64,000 nucleotides of DNA from Berghia stephanieae (taxonomy: Eukaryota > Mollusca > Gastropoda > Nudibranchia > Aeolidiidae): NCBI GenBank assembly GCA_034508935.3, contig CM067443.1, positions 127,478,349 through 127,542,348 of the forward strand, read 5' to 3'. The notes beneath the pieces are model-generated. The model was given only the letters and a program-made list of their open reading frames with translations. It searched no databases and was not told where the DNA came from. Below are positions 13,501 to 23,645 of this stretch, one piece after another (position 1 is the first letter of the stretch; each line of letters begins with the position of its first letter). Made by a program: the position numbers and the translations under genes.

Positions 13501-14191
13501 AATGGCATTGTAATTTATGTTGCCTAAAAGATTATAGTTTCTTGTTCTGCCCTCACCCCTCCTCTTTATAATATTGTTTGTTTTTGTTGGGGTTCTTTTT
13601 TTTTTGGGGGGGGGGGGGGAGGGTTGTTTCAGGGTGATTTTTTTTTTGATTTTTTTTTTTTTGGAGGGGGGAGGTGGTGTTGTATTTCTGCTATTCTCTA
13701 TCATGGGATCAACAATTCATTCTACTTAATGATATGCTATGTGTAATTTATTCCACAATTGTTTAACAGAATTTCCACTGCAATTTGATTAAAGCAACCA
13801 AATGATTCTTGTCCAGATTCATACAGAGTCTGGAGTGCATGAATGAATTCATGATTCAGTTGCTTTATTTATTGATTGTTGCTTTTCTAGGGGAGAAGGG
13901 GGGTATTTTTTAATAAACTTATTCGCCTTCCTTCGTGTAAGAAGTAAAGCTTGCACCAACCGAAACTACCATCAGGACATGGAAGGTCTGTACATTGTAC
14001 CAAAGTGGACAGGTGATAGAATTACATACCTGCCGAATTTCCATAATTTTACGGATTTTAGACGAATTTCATGGCCAAATACGAAATTTTATGGAAAATT
14101 ACGAATTTTCTTAGTAATACTTAATTAATAATAATGATAAGAAGAACTACTGCTACTACTACTACTACTATTACTACTACTATAATAATGG

Positions 14192-14239
<48 letters not shown>

Positions 14240-16701
14240 GGTTGTTGGTACACAATTTCAGAAATTATGAATTTCCTTGTCAAATTACTAAAATTTGACA
14301 TAAAAATGACTAAATTTGAAGTTTCAATTTGGCATGTCTGGAACTAGAACAGGCCCTTGATAGTTACTGGTGGGACATAATAAGATTGAATGAAGTAAGA
14401 TGGACTGGATTTGGCGAAACGAATACAGGAAGAATAAGACCTGGTATTGTGGAAAAGAAAAACAACATGAGCAAGGGTTAGTGCATCATTTATGCACACC
14501 AAAATTAACTAGAATTATCAGCATCAATGTGGGAAACCTAAACCTAAGAATAATCCATCGTAAAATTTACGCTTCAATATTTTACCATAGCAATCTGGAA
14601 ATAGATTGATTTTATAGATATCTTGATTGCTCAAGGAGATTTCAATGCTAAAATCGGAAGAGATGCCTTTGATGAATTTGCAGGTACAGTCGGCAAATTT
14701 GGGCATTGGAGTGACCAATGACAGGGGGTTTTGTCTCCCAGAGTTTGCAACAGCCCATATACTTACAATAGCAAACACCCACTCGTGCTAAATATAGAAC
14801 ATTAACATCAGAAATAAGTATTAGAATAAGCAATGGCTATCTTCAACCAAATTTGGAACAATGGCTCTGCCTCTGGCCTTGTGGTATGACACTCACCTTC
14901 GGATTGATCAGAAGGTCCAGAATTCAAGTCCCGCTCAGAGTGGTGCATAATTGAGTCCTTTGAAAAGGCTCTATACTCACATTTTCTCACCATTCTCAGG
15001 TGTAAAATGAGTACCTGGCCGTTAACAGAGTTGTCTCTCTCCGAAAAAATTTTATGTGAAGTATCTACACTCAAGCAGTATGTCTTGTCCTACATGCAGG
15101 ATGACAAAACTCTGGTTTCACCAGGAAAAAATCTGGTCTGGAGCAAAACATTCTGGGTTACGAGCAACTTCTTTCAAATTCCTGTAAGGTCATTTTGCCC
15201 CAAGGGTATCCCCCCCCCCCCACCCACCCTCAACACCTCTACTACCACATCATCGCTGCCACTACTATTACAACCGCCACCAGTGGGCAGGGGGGTACAT
15301 ACTGTGTCTTCTATCCCCTTATATCTGCTTTCCAACATGCTCTCTGTCTTTGTCTTGGAATGAGATTACTTGGTTTTGTCCTGGACCTGGCCCGAGTCCT
15401 GGCTGGGAGGGAAACAGTCAGATGCATAGTTATTGTTTTGAGAGATGATATTTTTTTCCTTGTAAATCATCTCTCTGTTATGTATTATTATATTTATTTT
15501 TAATGTATGATGTAAGCATCTGAGTGTATTCCTCCTTGTTGGATTTTGTGCGTGTGTCCGGATGAGACTTATAGGTGATCTCAAGCTAAGTACATTGATG
15601 GTTTGCTCTTGGAATCTACATCTGATCCCTATTTGTTCCCAATTCCCCTTTGTCTTACTCTCTCTTGGGTGCTTTAATTGTTTTTCTAGAACTTTCGACT
15701 ATTCCATTTTCTTCCTTTTTACTGGCGCTGATATAACCTAAATGTGTTGCAAGCGCCGTAAAACCCTTAAAAACAAAAAACAAACAACCGTCACCACTAC
15801 TACTACAACCACCATCATCACTACCACGACTACAACCACCACCACCACATCATCATTACTACCACGGCTACAACAACCACAACCACCACACCATCACTAC
15901 CCACTACAACAGCAACCAACACCACCACCACATCATCACTACCACTACTGCTACTACCACTACTGCTACTACAACAACCACCACATCATCATCATCACTA
16001 CAACAACTACTACAACCACCACCAACACATCGTCTCTACCACTACAACTACAACCACCACATCATCATCACTACCAATACCACTACAACCACTACCCACG
16101 TATCATTATCACTACCACCACTACTGCAACCACCACCATTGGGTTTTGGAGCTTTGCTTCATTTGAAATAAAGAGATTTAGATGGGATGGTATTTGGCAT
16201 TGTTTACTTATCCTATAGTTCAAACCAGTTATCAATTTAGAATTATAAGGTATATAAAGACAATGTCAAATACCATCCTAATTTTCTTGATTGCGGAAAT
16301 TCCTCTTTCGGCACTGAAATTCCTCTGCGTAGGTCTGAAATTCCTGTGGCCAAAATTTTAAGTTGGCATCTCTGTGCATGTTAAGTGTTGCAATTGGTTA
16401 GGATTGAGAATCTATGGAAATGTATATGATATGAAGGATCATTGGGTTGTTTTGTTTTTTTCTATTAAATCAACCGGGTTAAATATGCTATTGCTGTACA
16501 TACACGTTTTATGATTAAAGGCTGGATTTTACGCAAGTTAGGTATAGTTTCATAATTGTACAAAGTCTTCTGATGGTGTGATACAATTGATGAAGAGTAT
16601 TTGAAAATTGAAAACGAAATGAATCTGTCTATGTTGTGTATATCGCATGCTTGAAAAAAAGAGAGGAAGACATGCGTGAAAAAAAGAGAGGAAGAGAGAG
16701 A

Positions 16702-16739
<38 letters not shown>

Positions 16740-16839
16740 AAGTAGGAGTGAAATATCTGTTCAATGTTATATTTATCATATAACGTTATAACAAGGGTAA
16801 CTAAATGACAAATTGCCATATTTATGGACAATAAAGATC

Positions 16840-16890
<51 letters not shown>

Positions 16891-19037
16891 GGTGGTGATG
16901 GTATGAATGACAGAATGCAAGTTTTTTATATTTTTGCACATTTCCTTCCACCAACTAGAATGTGTTGATTGTGGAGGACATTATTGACACAGGTCGGACC
17001 ATGGTCAAGTTGCTGGAGATGATTGCAGAGGTGGAACCCAAACAGGTCAAAGTTGCAAGGTGAGTTTGTCTTGTTTTGAATATGTTGAAATGTTTTCAAA
17101 TCCATTTTGTTTAAAAAATGAAAACCTTTTAATAGTTCCTCCGCTCTATTGATTTTAATTTTGTTTGTTAAAAGAAAAAATTATTATTATTTCTTTATTT
17201 ATTATGTTTATTAACATTTTCGTCATCATAGCAGTTGTTCATTATGGATGTCCCATACTTATTTATTATGTATTTCAATGCGGAATATGGGAAACGTTTT
17301 TTTGCTGATTGAGTCAGTAATTCTAGTTATAATCCTTTCTGTGTATGTGGGATGTTTGTGTTGTTCTCATTCCCTGACCTCTGACTTTTTAATGTTGTAT
17401 TATGGTTGTACATTGGCCCCTTTTTGTTCAGACAATTTAGGACATTCTGCTTACATTTTGTTTTGTTTTTTCATGTGAGCATATTTTATGCTAAGGGACT
17501 GCTTGGATCATGTGCATGCTTATATACATACATGCATATTATCAAGAATGTGTATTTCAGGAATATACAAAATAATGTAACAAGGGTAAAACATCCATTT
17601 ACATAATAACCATTTCCTAAAATAGTGTACACTGAATGGAACTGGAGTGTCAGTTTGAGCTGTTCAAGGGTCAGTCAGAGAATGTCCTTATGGTAATAAT
17701 GGTATTAATGATGAAAATGATAGTGATGATGAGGATGACGTTGACATTAGATGATGATGTTGACAATGGTGATGGCCCTACATACATAAGCAATACTTAC
17801 AAGAACATGTTTTATATTATTTCAGCTTGTTGGTGAAGAGAACTCCAGGATCCACTGGTTACAGACCTGACTGTAAGTTAAACTTGGTTACTGTTACTTT
17901 TGTTGTTTTAACCATTTTTGCTTGTGTTGTCCAATTGGATGCTCCTTCCATACCATTTTTTTTTTTTTTGTAATTTGCCTTGAGTTGATGTAATTGTGAA
18001 TGAGATCAATAATACCAAGTATGATTTAATGTTTGGAAGAAGATATCTTCCTGTTGACTAGAAAATAAGATATCCCACTTAAATAGCAATAAACCTTCTG
18101 TCTCTTCACCAATCAGCACCATAATTTGGACACAGTTAAGTAAACTCAACCACATTACGCAAACAAAATATTCAAAACAACCCTCGTTAGCTTTTGGGGA
18201 TGATGAAGAGTGACTGTCAAAAAGCGTTTGCTGTGAAATGCTGTTTTGAAACTTAATCTTCAAAGTCAAAGCTGGTTTGTTGAACATTTTGGGCTTTTAC
18301 AAAAGGAAAAAAATGTTATATGCCTTTGCCAAAATCAAGACGTCAGTATTCAACTCCTACCAATAGAAGTGTCAGATCCAAAGTCGTTGTCAAGTTTTAG
18401 CTAAATATTAATGTGAAATTTTAGTTGTCGCTTGTATGGTTTGAGGAGGATGTTGACAAGGTATCTAAATCGTTTTGAAAATGGAAATGAAACAGTGTCT
18501 GATGTTTACTGTGTTGAAGCTTGATGACATTTATGTTAAATGCAATAGAGTTAAAATCCCATGTTTTATTAGGTCATGGGTTTATATTTAGTGAGGAAGG
18601 ATGATTTTTTTTCTTCATATAACCATTTTTTAAAGACAACTTTTGTCATTTATTTTTTGTCAGACATGGGTTTTGAGGTTCCTAACAAGTTCCTGGTTGG
18701 TTATGCTTTGGATTATAATGAATTCTTCAGGGATCTCAGTGTAAGTCCTAATTAATGTTGACAACTATTATGAATATTGGTTTATTTTATGTCCGTCGCA
18801 TTATAATAGATTGTTAAATATTGGTAAGAATTTTCTTATTTTGGGTATTCATTGGACAGCAAACATCAAGTCAATATTTTAGATTATTTTGGTCAGATGG
18901 ATACATATTTACAGTCTATACCTCGCTTTCTCTTTTACTCAAGAAATGCTATTTGGTTTGGCTCATTAACTATTTGAATTCTTCACTAAAAATGTATTGA
19001 GATTTTTTTATCTTCTTCTTCTTCTTCTTCTTCTCCC

Positions 19038-19098
<61 letters not shown>

Positions 19099-21627
19099 CT
19101 TTCTTTCTTTCTTTCTTTCATTCATCATCACTCTTTTGAAAAGACATGATTATTCATCAAATGCATAGATTCTTTCATTACATTAGTTTTCCTGGCTTAT
19201 CCTCACTTTTATTATAACCACTAGAACAGATTAAGCTAGACAGAACCGACCCTCCTCGCTCTTCAAATGGAAATAGACTAAACGAAGAGGGTGTTTTGTA
19301 GCTAAAGTTTCAGATGTAACTCATTTTGGGATGGATTGGGGAATGAAAATCGAATTTATAGCCCCAAATAATAAAGTTGAGATTAATTTGTCTTTATAAT
19401 GATGGAGAATAAATACAATTTCAGTCATGGCACAAACCTACAATTTCGCAGTTCTCATCATTTTGTTACTAAATTCAGTTTTCAGGGTCTCAACATAATA
19501 CCAGAGCTGCCAACCTACCGCAAAAAATGCGGAATTGTACGCATTTTCAGCGATTGTACGCTTGTACGCATTTCCCCCAAGATTGTACCCATTTTCAGTG
19601 TACGGAGTCACTTCAGTTTTCTTTAGTTGTAATAGCAAAACTAGAGATAAAATAGAGAAACCTTGGTGACCAATCGAGTGGATATTCATATATTTTTGAC
19701 CTATTATGATCTTCATGCTGGGAGGTAGAATTCTGAAAGGATTGGATGATAGTCTTGGGAACATCATTGTTGCTGCAATTGAGCTTGTGCAGTGTGACTT
19801 TATGAAAGTATACCTTCCTCTTACTTTCACAATGGTTAGTTTCCGTCGATTTCAGGATTGTACCCATTTTTATGAAATCTCCCCCATTTTGAGGTCCCAT
19901 TGTACACATTCTCATCAGATGGGGTTGGCAGCTCTGCAATACTGTTTGAGACGAAGGGTGACATATATGCCATTATTGTACAACCATTGGATAATGAATG
20001 CATGTTTTGACTTCATGTCCTTTAATAGACCTGTAAATTAGTCAATTAACTGCAATCAGTCAATTTGTCAAATTCAAATATTTATAAAAAAAAGGAAAGA
20101 AAGAAAGAATTCACAAATCGTAGTTGAATGACCGTAAAGTAATTAGGAGTGTTCCATAACGCAACGCATAGCTCATGGGAGCCGTTTATATTAACGATTG
20201 ATTTATTGCCAAGGCTAAGCGGCGCTTTTTAGAATCGGCGTGACTGAACACATCCCAGTGTAATTTCACACAGCCTTCGTTAAATTATTTTTTCACTTTC
20301 CAACCTGTCGTGATCCCAACGGTAGCCAATTTTAACTGAGCCGCCGAGCGATAAATTTCACTGTTTCATCTAAGCCAAAATTGACCACATTTACAAGCTG
20401 GGCTTTAAAAGTATAAAAAAAGTAAAATGCGAATGCCGGAAGTAACATCTGATAATGGGAGGCACCTTTAAATCGAAAGTTAGATTAGGATAGATTGCTA
20501 CAAGCACATTTCGATTGCCTCACGTTGTAAACAAACTGGTTGACCGTTTCTTCACTGATTGGGTACCTAATTATAAGGAACAATGGTAAGTAGCCTAATT
20601 AATTCCCGTGCAAATCAGGAAGTTTTCTGCCATTGTTTTGCTCAAGCCCAAGCGAGCTTGCTGTTTTGTGGCGATTTACCTTCATTTCGATTCTTTGAAT
20701 TTTTCCGCTACGCCTGCTGAAGTTTCTTCTTGATAATTCACTTCTACTTCTACTTAATAATTCAGTGTATTGGCCAGAAGTCATATTTATTTAAGTTTTT
20801 TTTTCTGTCATTAACTGATTGAAAATCAAGTTTGCTCATTGCTACATTATTCTAATGTTCTCACAATGGCTGAGCTGTTCGTGGATCGCAATTCAGACTT
20901 GTCAAGCATCAATAAAGATGTGAGGAATAAATTCAATTGGTCATGGCTAGAAGTTAAAGATGATAAAGGTGATTATTTTTCTGACTATGTCAGAAAAATT
21001 CCAGAGGCAGGAATATGACTTTGATGAAGTCATATTTACCTATATGAATGACATGCTTATTTAGCATTCCTTCTACATCAAATTATGGCAGTCATACTTC
21101 CAGTAAGAAATAACACCCACTATTTTAATGTATTGTGTTTATCACTCTCCTCTCCAATGATGCCCTTATTTAAAAAAAAAAATAATTGAATCTTCAGTTT
21201 GTCTAAGAGTTTCAGTCAATTTTTATAGAGCTCATTTACAGGTCTACCTTTAAGCCTTCGACTCAACTGTAATTGGTCAGCTAAGCTTTTTGCTGTTTGA
21301 CATAATGGGTGGTTTCACAATTTACTTTTCATATTAAAGAAACGTAAACTCTTTTATTTAACTTGTTCCCACTTTCACTTTATGGATTAATATCCATAAC
21401 ACGATTTTTTGGATTATAGACTAAAGTTGAGAATAGAAATTCATCCTCTACTCACCTACTCAGATCACAGAGATTTCCATAAAACAGAATATGGATTATG
21501 GAAACTTGACTGTATATGTTAATGTCACTTATTATCATTTATTTATTTATTTTTGGTTTTGAATCCACAGCACATATGTGTTTTAAGTGATCAAGGAAAG
21601 GAGAAATATGCCATAAAGAAGACATGA
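4465..21627 (+). CDS. HPRT1: Hypoxanthine-guanine phosphoribosyltransferase gene (exons 2 to last)
   Basis: This is the cytosolic purine-salvage enzyme that joins hypoxanthine or guanine to PRPP to give IMP or GMP. Seven exons decode 211 residues in continuous phase: 4465-4571, 7053-7236, 13330-13392, 16959-17059, 17826-17872, 18664-18740, 21571-21627. In order they show the ISDDE-like start ([16 protein letters not shown]), the pyrophosphate loop [15 protein letters not shown], the PRPP loop [14 protein letters not shown] with its acidic ED..D residues, [14 protein letters not shown], the purine-pocket segment [18 protein letters not shown], and a C-terminus ending in KKT. Exon lengths 107, 184, 47 and 77 equal those of human HPRT1, and 63 compares with 66. 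The 101-bp exon equals human exons 5 (18 bp) plus 6 (83 bp) fused. Human exon 1 is about nine codons ending in phase 0; no convincing match lies upstream here, so the start is unresolved. The human PRTFDC1 paralog lacks the PRPP-loop Asp that is kept here. Confidence 0.96.
4572..7052 (+). other. HPRT1: HPRT intron 2
   Basis: 2.48 kb, AT-rich. Short sequences resembling MITE ends occur (GTTGCCAATTTTCCG at about 5450, AAATTGGCATCACTG at about 5620, AAGTTGGCATCTCTG at about 7014). No coding or tandem structure was seen. Confidence 0.6.
7053..7236 (+). CDS. HPRT1: HPRT exon (human exon 3 equivalent)
   Basis: Acceptor cacttccag, donor GTG|gtaagt, 184 bp. It encodes [20 protein letters not shown] followed by [10 protein letters not shown] and ends [11 protein letters not shown]. 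The LKGG segment is the pyrophosphate-binding loop. Confidence 0.97.
7551..7786. repeat. 47-bp minisatellite, five copies
   Basis: The unit starts GCATTGGGTAAGCACAGTTG and ends AGTCTGTTGCCACT. Five head-to-tail copies with one to three changes each, in the 6.1-kb HPRT intron 7237-13329. Confidence 0.95.
8354..8724. repeat. 62-bp minisatellite, six copies
   Basis: The unit starts TATACACATAGGAGACCTGA and ends GCAGATGGTGGAGACAAAA. Six nearly identical copies, the first lacking one A, in the same HPRT intron. The low divergence implies recent expansion or homogenisation. Confidence 0.95.
9935..10255 (-). mobile_element. RTE-type LINE C-terminal relic
   Basis: On the minus strand [20 protein letters not shown] is followed by [18 protein letters not shown], a stop, [20 protein letters not shown] and [13 protein letters not shown]. 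The order K-x-FxHxxR...KDVxxG...RRGRP...W matches the C-terminal tail of RTE/endonuclease-type LINEs. It contains stops and lies in an HPRT intron. Confidence 0.65.
10260..12660. other. HPRT intron sequence without recognised repeats
   Basis: AT-rich with homopolymer T tracts. No splice-flanked frame, tandem array or copy of another repeat in this window was identified. Confidence 0.5.
12694..12875 (+). mobile_element. Fixed-head retroposon, copy A (5' part)
   Basis: Starts CTGGGTGGGGTCTTTGGACC and shares TTGCTTTCTGTCTTTG, ACTTGGTC.TGTCCTGGCC and GGGAAACAGTCAA with the full copies at 25049, 25993 and 28916. The 3' hairpin and tail are absent. Confidence 0.75.
13064..13215 (+). mobile_element. 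Fixed-head retroposon, copy B (5' part)
   Basis: Starts ATCGGTGGGGTCTTGTAACC; diverged. It shares ACCTCCCATGGCTGACAGGG and the TTGGAATGGGATTACTTTG block and stops before the middle of the element. Confidence 0.65.
13330..13392 (+). CDS. HPRT1: HPRT exon (human exon 4 equivalent)
   Basis: Acceptor tttttttcag, donor AAG|gtaggg, 63 bp, phase 0 at both ends. It encodes [20 protein letters not shown] and K, one residue shorter than the human exon in the flexible catalytic-loop region. Confidence 0.95.
14029..14338. mobile_element. Possible diverged MITE around a (TTA)n tract
   Basis: Ends are imperfect inverted repeats: CATACCTGCCGAATTTCC on the left, and GGCATGTCTG on the right, which reads CAGACATGCC in reverse. 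The interior is AT-rich with an ACT/TTA microsatellite. No clear target duplication. It resembles the better-supported elements at 19502 and 32570. Confidence 0.4.
14365..14800 (+). mobile_element. RTE-type LINE endonuclease fragment
   Basis: Encodes pieces of the apurinic-like endonuclease domain: [20 protein letters not shown], then the catalytic-core strand [34 protein letters not shown] and [17 protein letters not shown]. These match the RTE-clade order (MRWTGxG, VQGDWNAKVG, GxFGIGxxNDRG). It is interrupted by stops and lies in HPRT intron 13393-16958. Confidence 0.85.
14867..15066 (+). mobile_element. tRNA-derived SINE, family A, copy 2
   Basis: TGTGGTATGACACTCACCTTC head, degenerate box B (GAATTCAAGTCCC), then GAGTCCTTTGAAAAGGCTCT and CAGGTGTAAAATGAGTACCT. 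3'-truncated relative to copies 1 and 5. Confidence 0.8.
15225..16375 (+). repeat. Composite repeat, copy 1: trinucleotide array, palindrome, conserved tail
   Basis: A (TAC/ACC/ATC)n array (15225-15281, 15796-16139) interrupted by retroposon C is followed by TTTTGGAGCTTTGCTTCATT, a near-perfect palindrome of about 95 bp (GGATGGTATTTGGCATTGT returning as ACAATGTCAAATACCATCC, 16189-16283), then GAAATTCCTCTTTCGGCA and AAGTTGGCATCTCTG. The same order of parts is found at 37410-39110 and, inverted, at 46140-49960. Confidence 0.85.
15282..15783 (+). mobile_element. Fixed-head retroposon, copy C, inserted in a trinucleotide array
   Basis: About 500 bp with the complete 3' hairpin (GGCGCT 15724-15729 pairs AGCGCC 15752-15757) and an A-rich AAAAACAAAAAACAA tail. 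ACAACCGCCACC at 15270-15281 and ACAACCGTCACC at 15784-15795 form a 12-bp target duplication with one change. The first 20 or so bases of the family head are missing. The surrounding ACC/ACT array therefore predates the insertion. Confidence 0.85.
16690..16740. repeat. Compound (GT)n(GA)n microsatellite
   Basis: GTGTGT followed by GAGAGA, with a (TTA)n tract about 100 bp downstream at 16841-16890, in the HPRT intron just before the fused exon. Confidence 0.9.
16959..17059 (+). CDS. HPRT1: HPRT exon (human exons 5 and 6 fused)
   Basis: Acceptor ccaccaactag, donor AG|gtgagt, 101 bp. It encodes the PRPP-binding loop [15 protein letters not shown] and then [18 protein letters not shown]. Human HPRT1 splits this stretch into 18 bp and 83 bp; here the intervening intron is absent and the lengths add exactly. 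Confidence 0.96.
17826..17872 (+). CDS. HPRT1: HPRT exon (human exon 7 equivalent)
   Basis: Acceptor tatttcag, donor GACT|gtaagt, 47 bp as in human. It encodes [15 protein letters not shown]. Human has R where this copy has G in RTPG. Confidence 0.94.
18664..18740 (+). CDS. HPRT1: HPRT exon (human exon 8 equivalent)
   Basis: Acceptor tttttgtcag, donor AGT|gtaagt, 77 bp as in human. It encodes [20 protein letters not shown] and FFRDLS, including the purine-stacking Phe in NKFLVGY and the Arg of FFRDL. Confidence 0.96.
19034..19120. repeat. Compound TTC, poly-C, (TC)n and TTTC repeat
   Basis: Pyrimidine-only tract of about 100 bases on the plus strand in HPRT intron 18741-21570, a candidate for triplex structure. 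Confidence 0.9.
19502..19936. mobile_element. MITE with CAGAGCTGCCAACC ends
   Basis: Begins CAGAGCTGCCAACCTACC and ends GGGGTTGGCAGCTCTG, a 14-bp terminal inverted repeat. AATAC precedes the left end (19497-19501) and recurs one base after the right end (19938-19942). GATTGTAC.CATTTTCA-like motifs repeat inside. No coding capacity. The ends match the element at 32570. Confidence 0.75.
20100..20600. other. CpG-richer block inside the last HPRT intron
   Basis: Richer in CG dinucleotides (GGCTAAGCGGCGC, ATCGGCGTGACTG, GAGCCGCCGAGCG) than the AT-rich sequence around it, and ends AACAATGGTAAGTAG, an ATG directly before a donor-like GTAAGT. It could be an old transposon or an internal promoter. 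Nothing decisive. Confidence 0.3.
21571..21627 (+). CDS. HPRT1: HPRT terminal coding exon and stop
   Basis: Acceptor tgaatccacag, then [18 protein letters not shown] and a TGA stop at 21625-21627. It aligns with the human C-terminus HVCVISETGKAKYKA with three extra residues. The 3'UTR probably runs into the MITE that begins at 21829. Confidence 0.92.
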   Translation, partial: HICVLSDQGKEKYAIKKT

Positions 21628-21828
21628 ACTGCATTCAGGTCGACATCATATCAGTTTTGCATTTCATCCATATCAAGTTGTCTTTCTGGATTTTGAATAT
21701 TTGATTTCTAGCAAGATATGTATAACATATATTTGAAAATTGGTGTGCTATGATTTACCGGGATGGGTTTTTTATATTAGAATTAAGAGAAAAACTCTCT
21801 TCCAAGTCATGTTTTATAAAAGGATATA

Positions 21829-22632
21829 CAGTGCATTTTAAAAATTATTATTGACATATTTCAGGGTTGAATAACTCGAGAGCCATGTAACGTTCTTATT
21901 GGTTATTTTGTCATAATGTGCAGAATATATCCAAGTTTTGATTGATATAAGTTTTAACACTGTTCACTCTTTGGTAGCTAACCTATGATGTCATCAGTAG
22001 AAAATGGTAGTTTTGACATGAAATTGTAATTTATTTTAGCTTTGTCCAACATGGCGTTCGAAAGTATTTCATTTAACATGTCAATATAAGTATATCTACT
22101 TGGAAAATAACCTCGACACCGTGAAATTCTTTTGTATATGACGTCATCACTGATTGTACTGATGACTACGATAGTATTTTGAGGTTTGACGCAATGATGG
22201 GACCCTTGGTGATGACAATTTTTATGAACACAAAACAATGGGATGACAAAATGGTCATCGTCATGTGGAGCTTTAAATCGGACAATTGCGTAAACACAAG
22301 ATTGCAAATAAGATATCAGAAAATAACTTTAATACATTTGGATTAATAAGTTGAAAAGCAAATTGATGTCCTTGCAGCTGTTCTTGAGTTATTCAAACCT
22401 GATATGTGTCAATGATTAAAAATAAACACACTGTAAATTACGATTTATTTCAAAATTACCCTATCCTGCTCATGACATCATAGCTCGGCTACTAAAGGGT
22501 ACACGACTTATATCAACCAAAACTTAAATATATTCTGCACTTATGGCAATAAAACGTTTGATGAATCTTACAATAGCTTTGGGGTTATTCACACTTGAAA
22601 AGTGTCAATAATGAAAAAAAAAACACCCCCTG
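21829..22632. mobile_element. Tc1/mariner-like MITE with long terminal inverted repeats
   Basis: The left end TA|CAGTGCATTTTAAAAATTAT and right end AACACCCCCTG|TA are arms of an inverted repeat of about 190 bp (shared landmarks: ATTATTGACA, GGTTGAATAACTC, ATATATTCTGCA read against CAGAATATAT, TGATATAAG, GATGTCATCA). TA dinucleotides flank both ends. At 22360-22435 a third, partial copy of the terminal sequence (GAGTTATTCAAACCTGATAT, ending CACACTGTAA) lies inside, so the element may be nested or internally rearranged. No transposase. Confidence 0.75.
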
Positions 22633-22639
22633 TATAAAA

Positions 22640-23630
22640 TATGTATGACTCTAAAATTTCATATACATATGATGTTTTGTCTGTGTTTTTTTGTTTTTTT
22701 TTCCTTCAAAAAATGATAAATGCTATTTCAATCTTTACCATTCTTTTATAATATAGTGTGTATGCATACATGCAGAACCCAACAACCTTTAGTTGAAAAT
22801 GGAATAGTTCTGATTTTATCTTAGTATCTGCAAAAGGTTATTATGAGTTGCTGATGATGATTTGCATTTACCTGTTTCATCGATATTTTAATTCTAATCG
22901 GATTTTTTAAATATTTCAATTCAAATAACCTGATAATACAATCAAACTAATGATTTCCAACATACTGCGGTACATAGGTATTGTATAGCTATTTTAATGT
23001 TTTCTAATTTTACAAGTCATTTAATTTATCCATAAGGAATTATTGGGCATTTTTTCATCTTATAACTGTTTATTTTATCACAGGATGAATTTCTATTACC
23101 CAATGTTGTATTGTGTCAGGTAAATGCACGGACCCTGTCATCTGTACCCCTCACAGTTTGCTCAATATTATCACTCTCATCAATGTCCTTTACACGAAAA
23201 GGCAGGGTGGGGTCAGAAGCAGGAAAAGAGAAAAAAAACAATACCTGTTTTTAAAATTTAGGGAGTGTATTATCAAGTGTGATATGGGGTTGGGAGATTG
23301 TGATTTATGGTATTATCTGAACTTGTCACATGAAGTAAGATATACTAGGCTACTGCATAACTATAAAATGAGTACGTTTGGAAATTATCTTTTGTTGTTG
23401 TTGTTTAATAAATGAAAAACCAATGTTACGAATATTCACCTCTTGGTTTAATTCAATGTTTTGCACTCTCTGATAATATAAAGTATGGACTATCTGATTA
23501 TCTCCCGTTTGATGGGATTCTCATGCCCATTTCTGCATGTGGCGTTGGATGTTCTCATACTGGACTAATTGCTTTGTTAGTTTGATCTTTTATTGGGTAT
23601 TATTTAGTATTTGTCTCACTTTTTCTGGGA
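22640..23630. other. Intergenic, nothing recognised
   Basis: AT-rich. Only chance open frames. Confidence 0.5.
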
Positions 23631-23645
23631 TGCCAGTGGTCTAAG

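Noticed and set aside
15742-16218. Long open frame rich in Thr/His/Pro over the trinucleotide array
   Set aside because: It is the direct translation of ACC/ATC/TAC repeats; the same holds for 37410-38012, 46466-47068, 47261-47617, 49336-49995 and 43187-43711.
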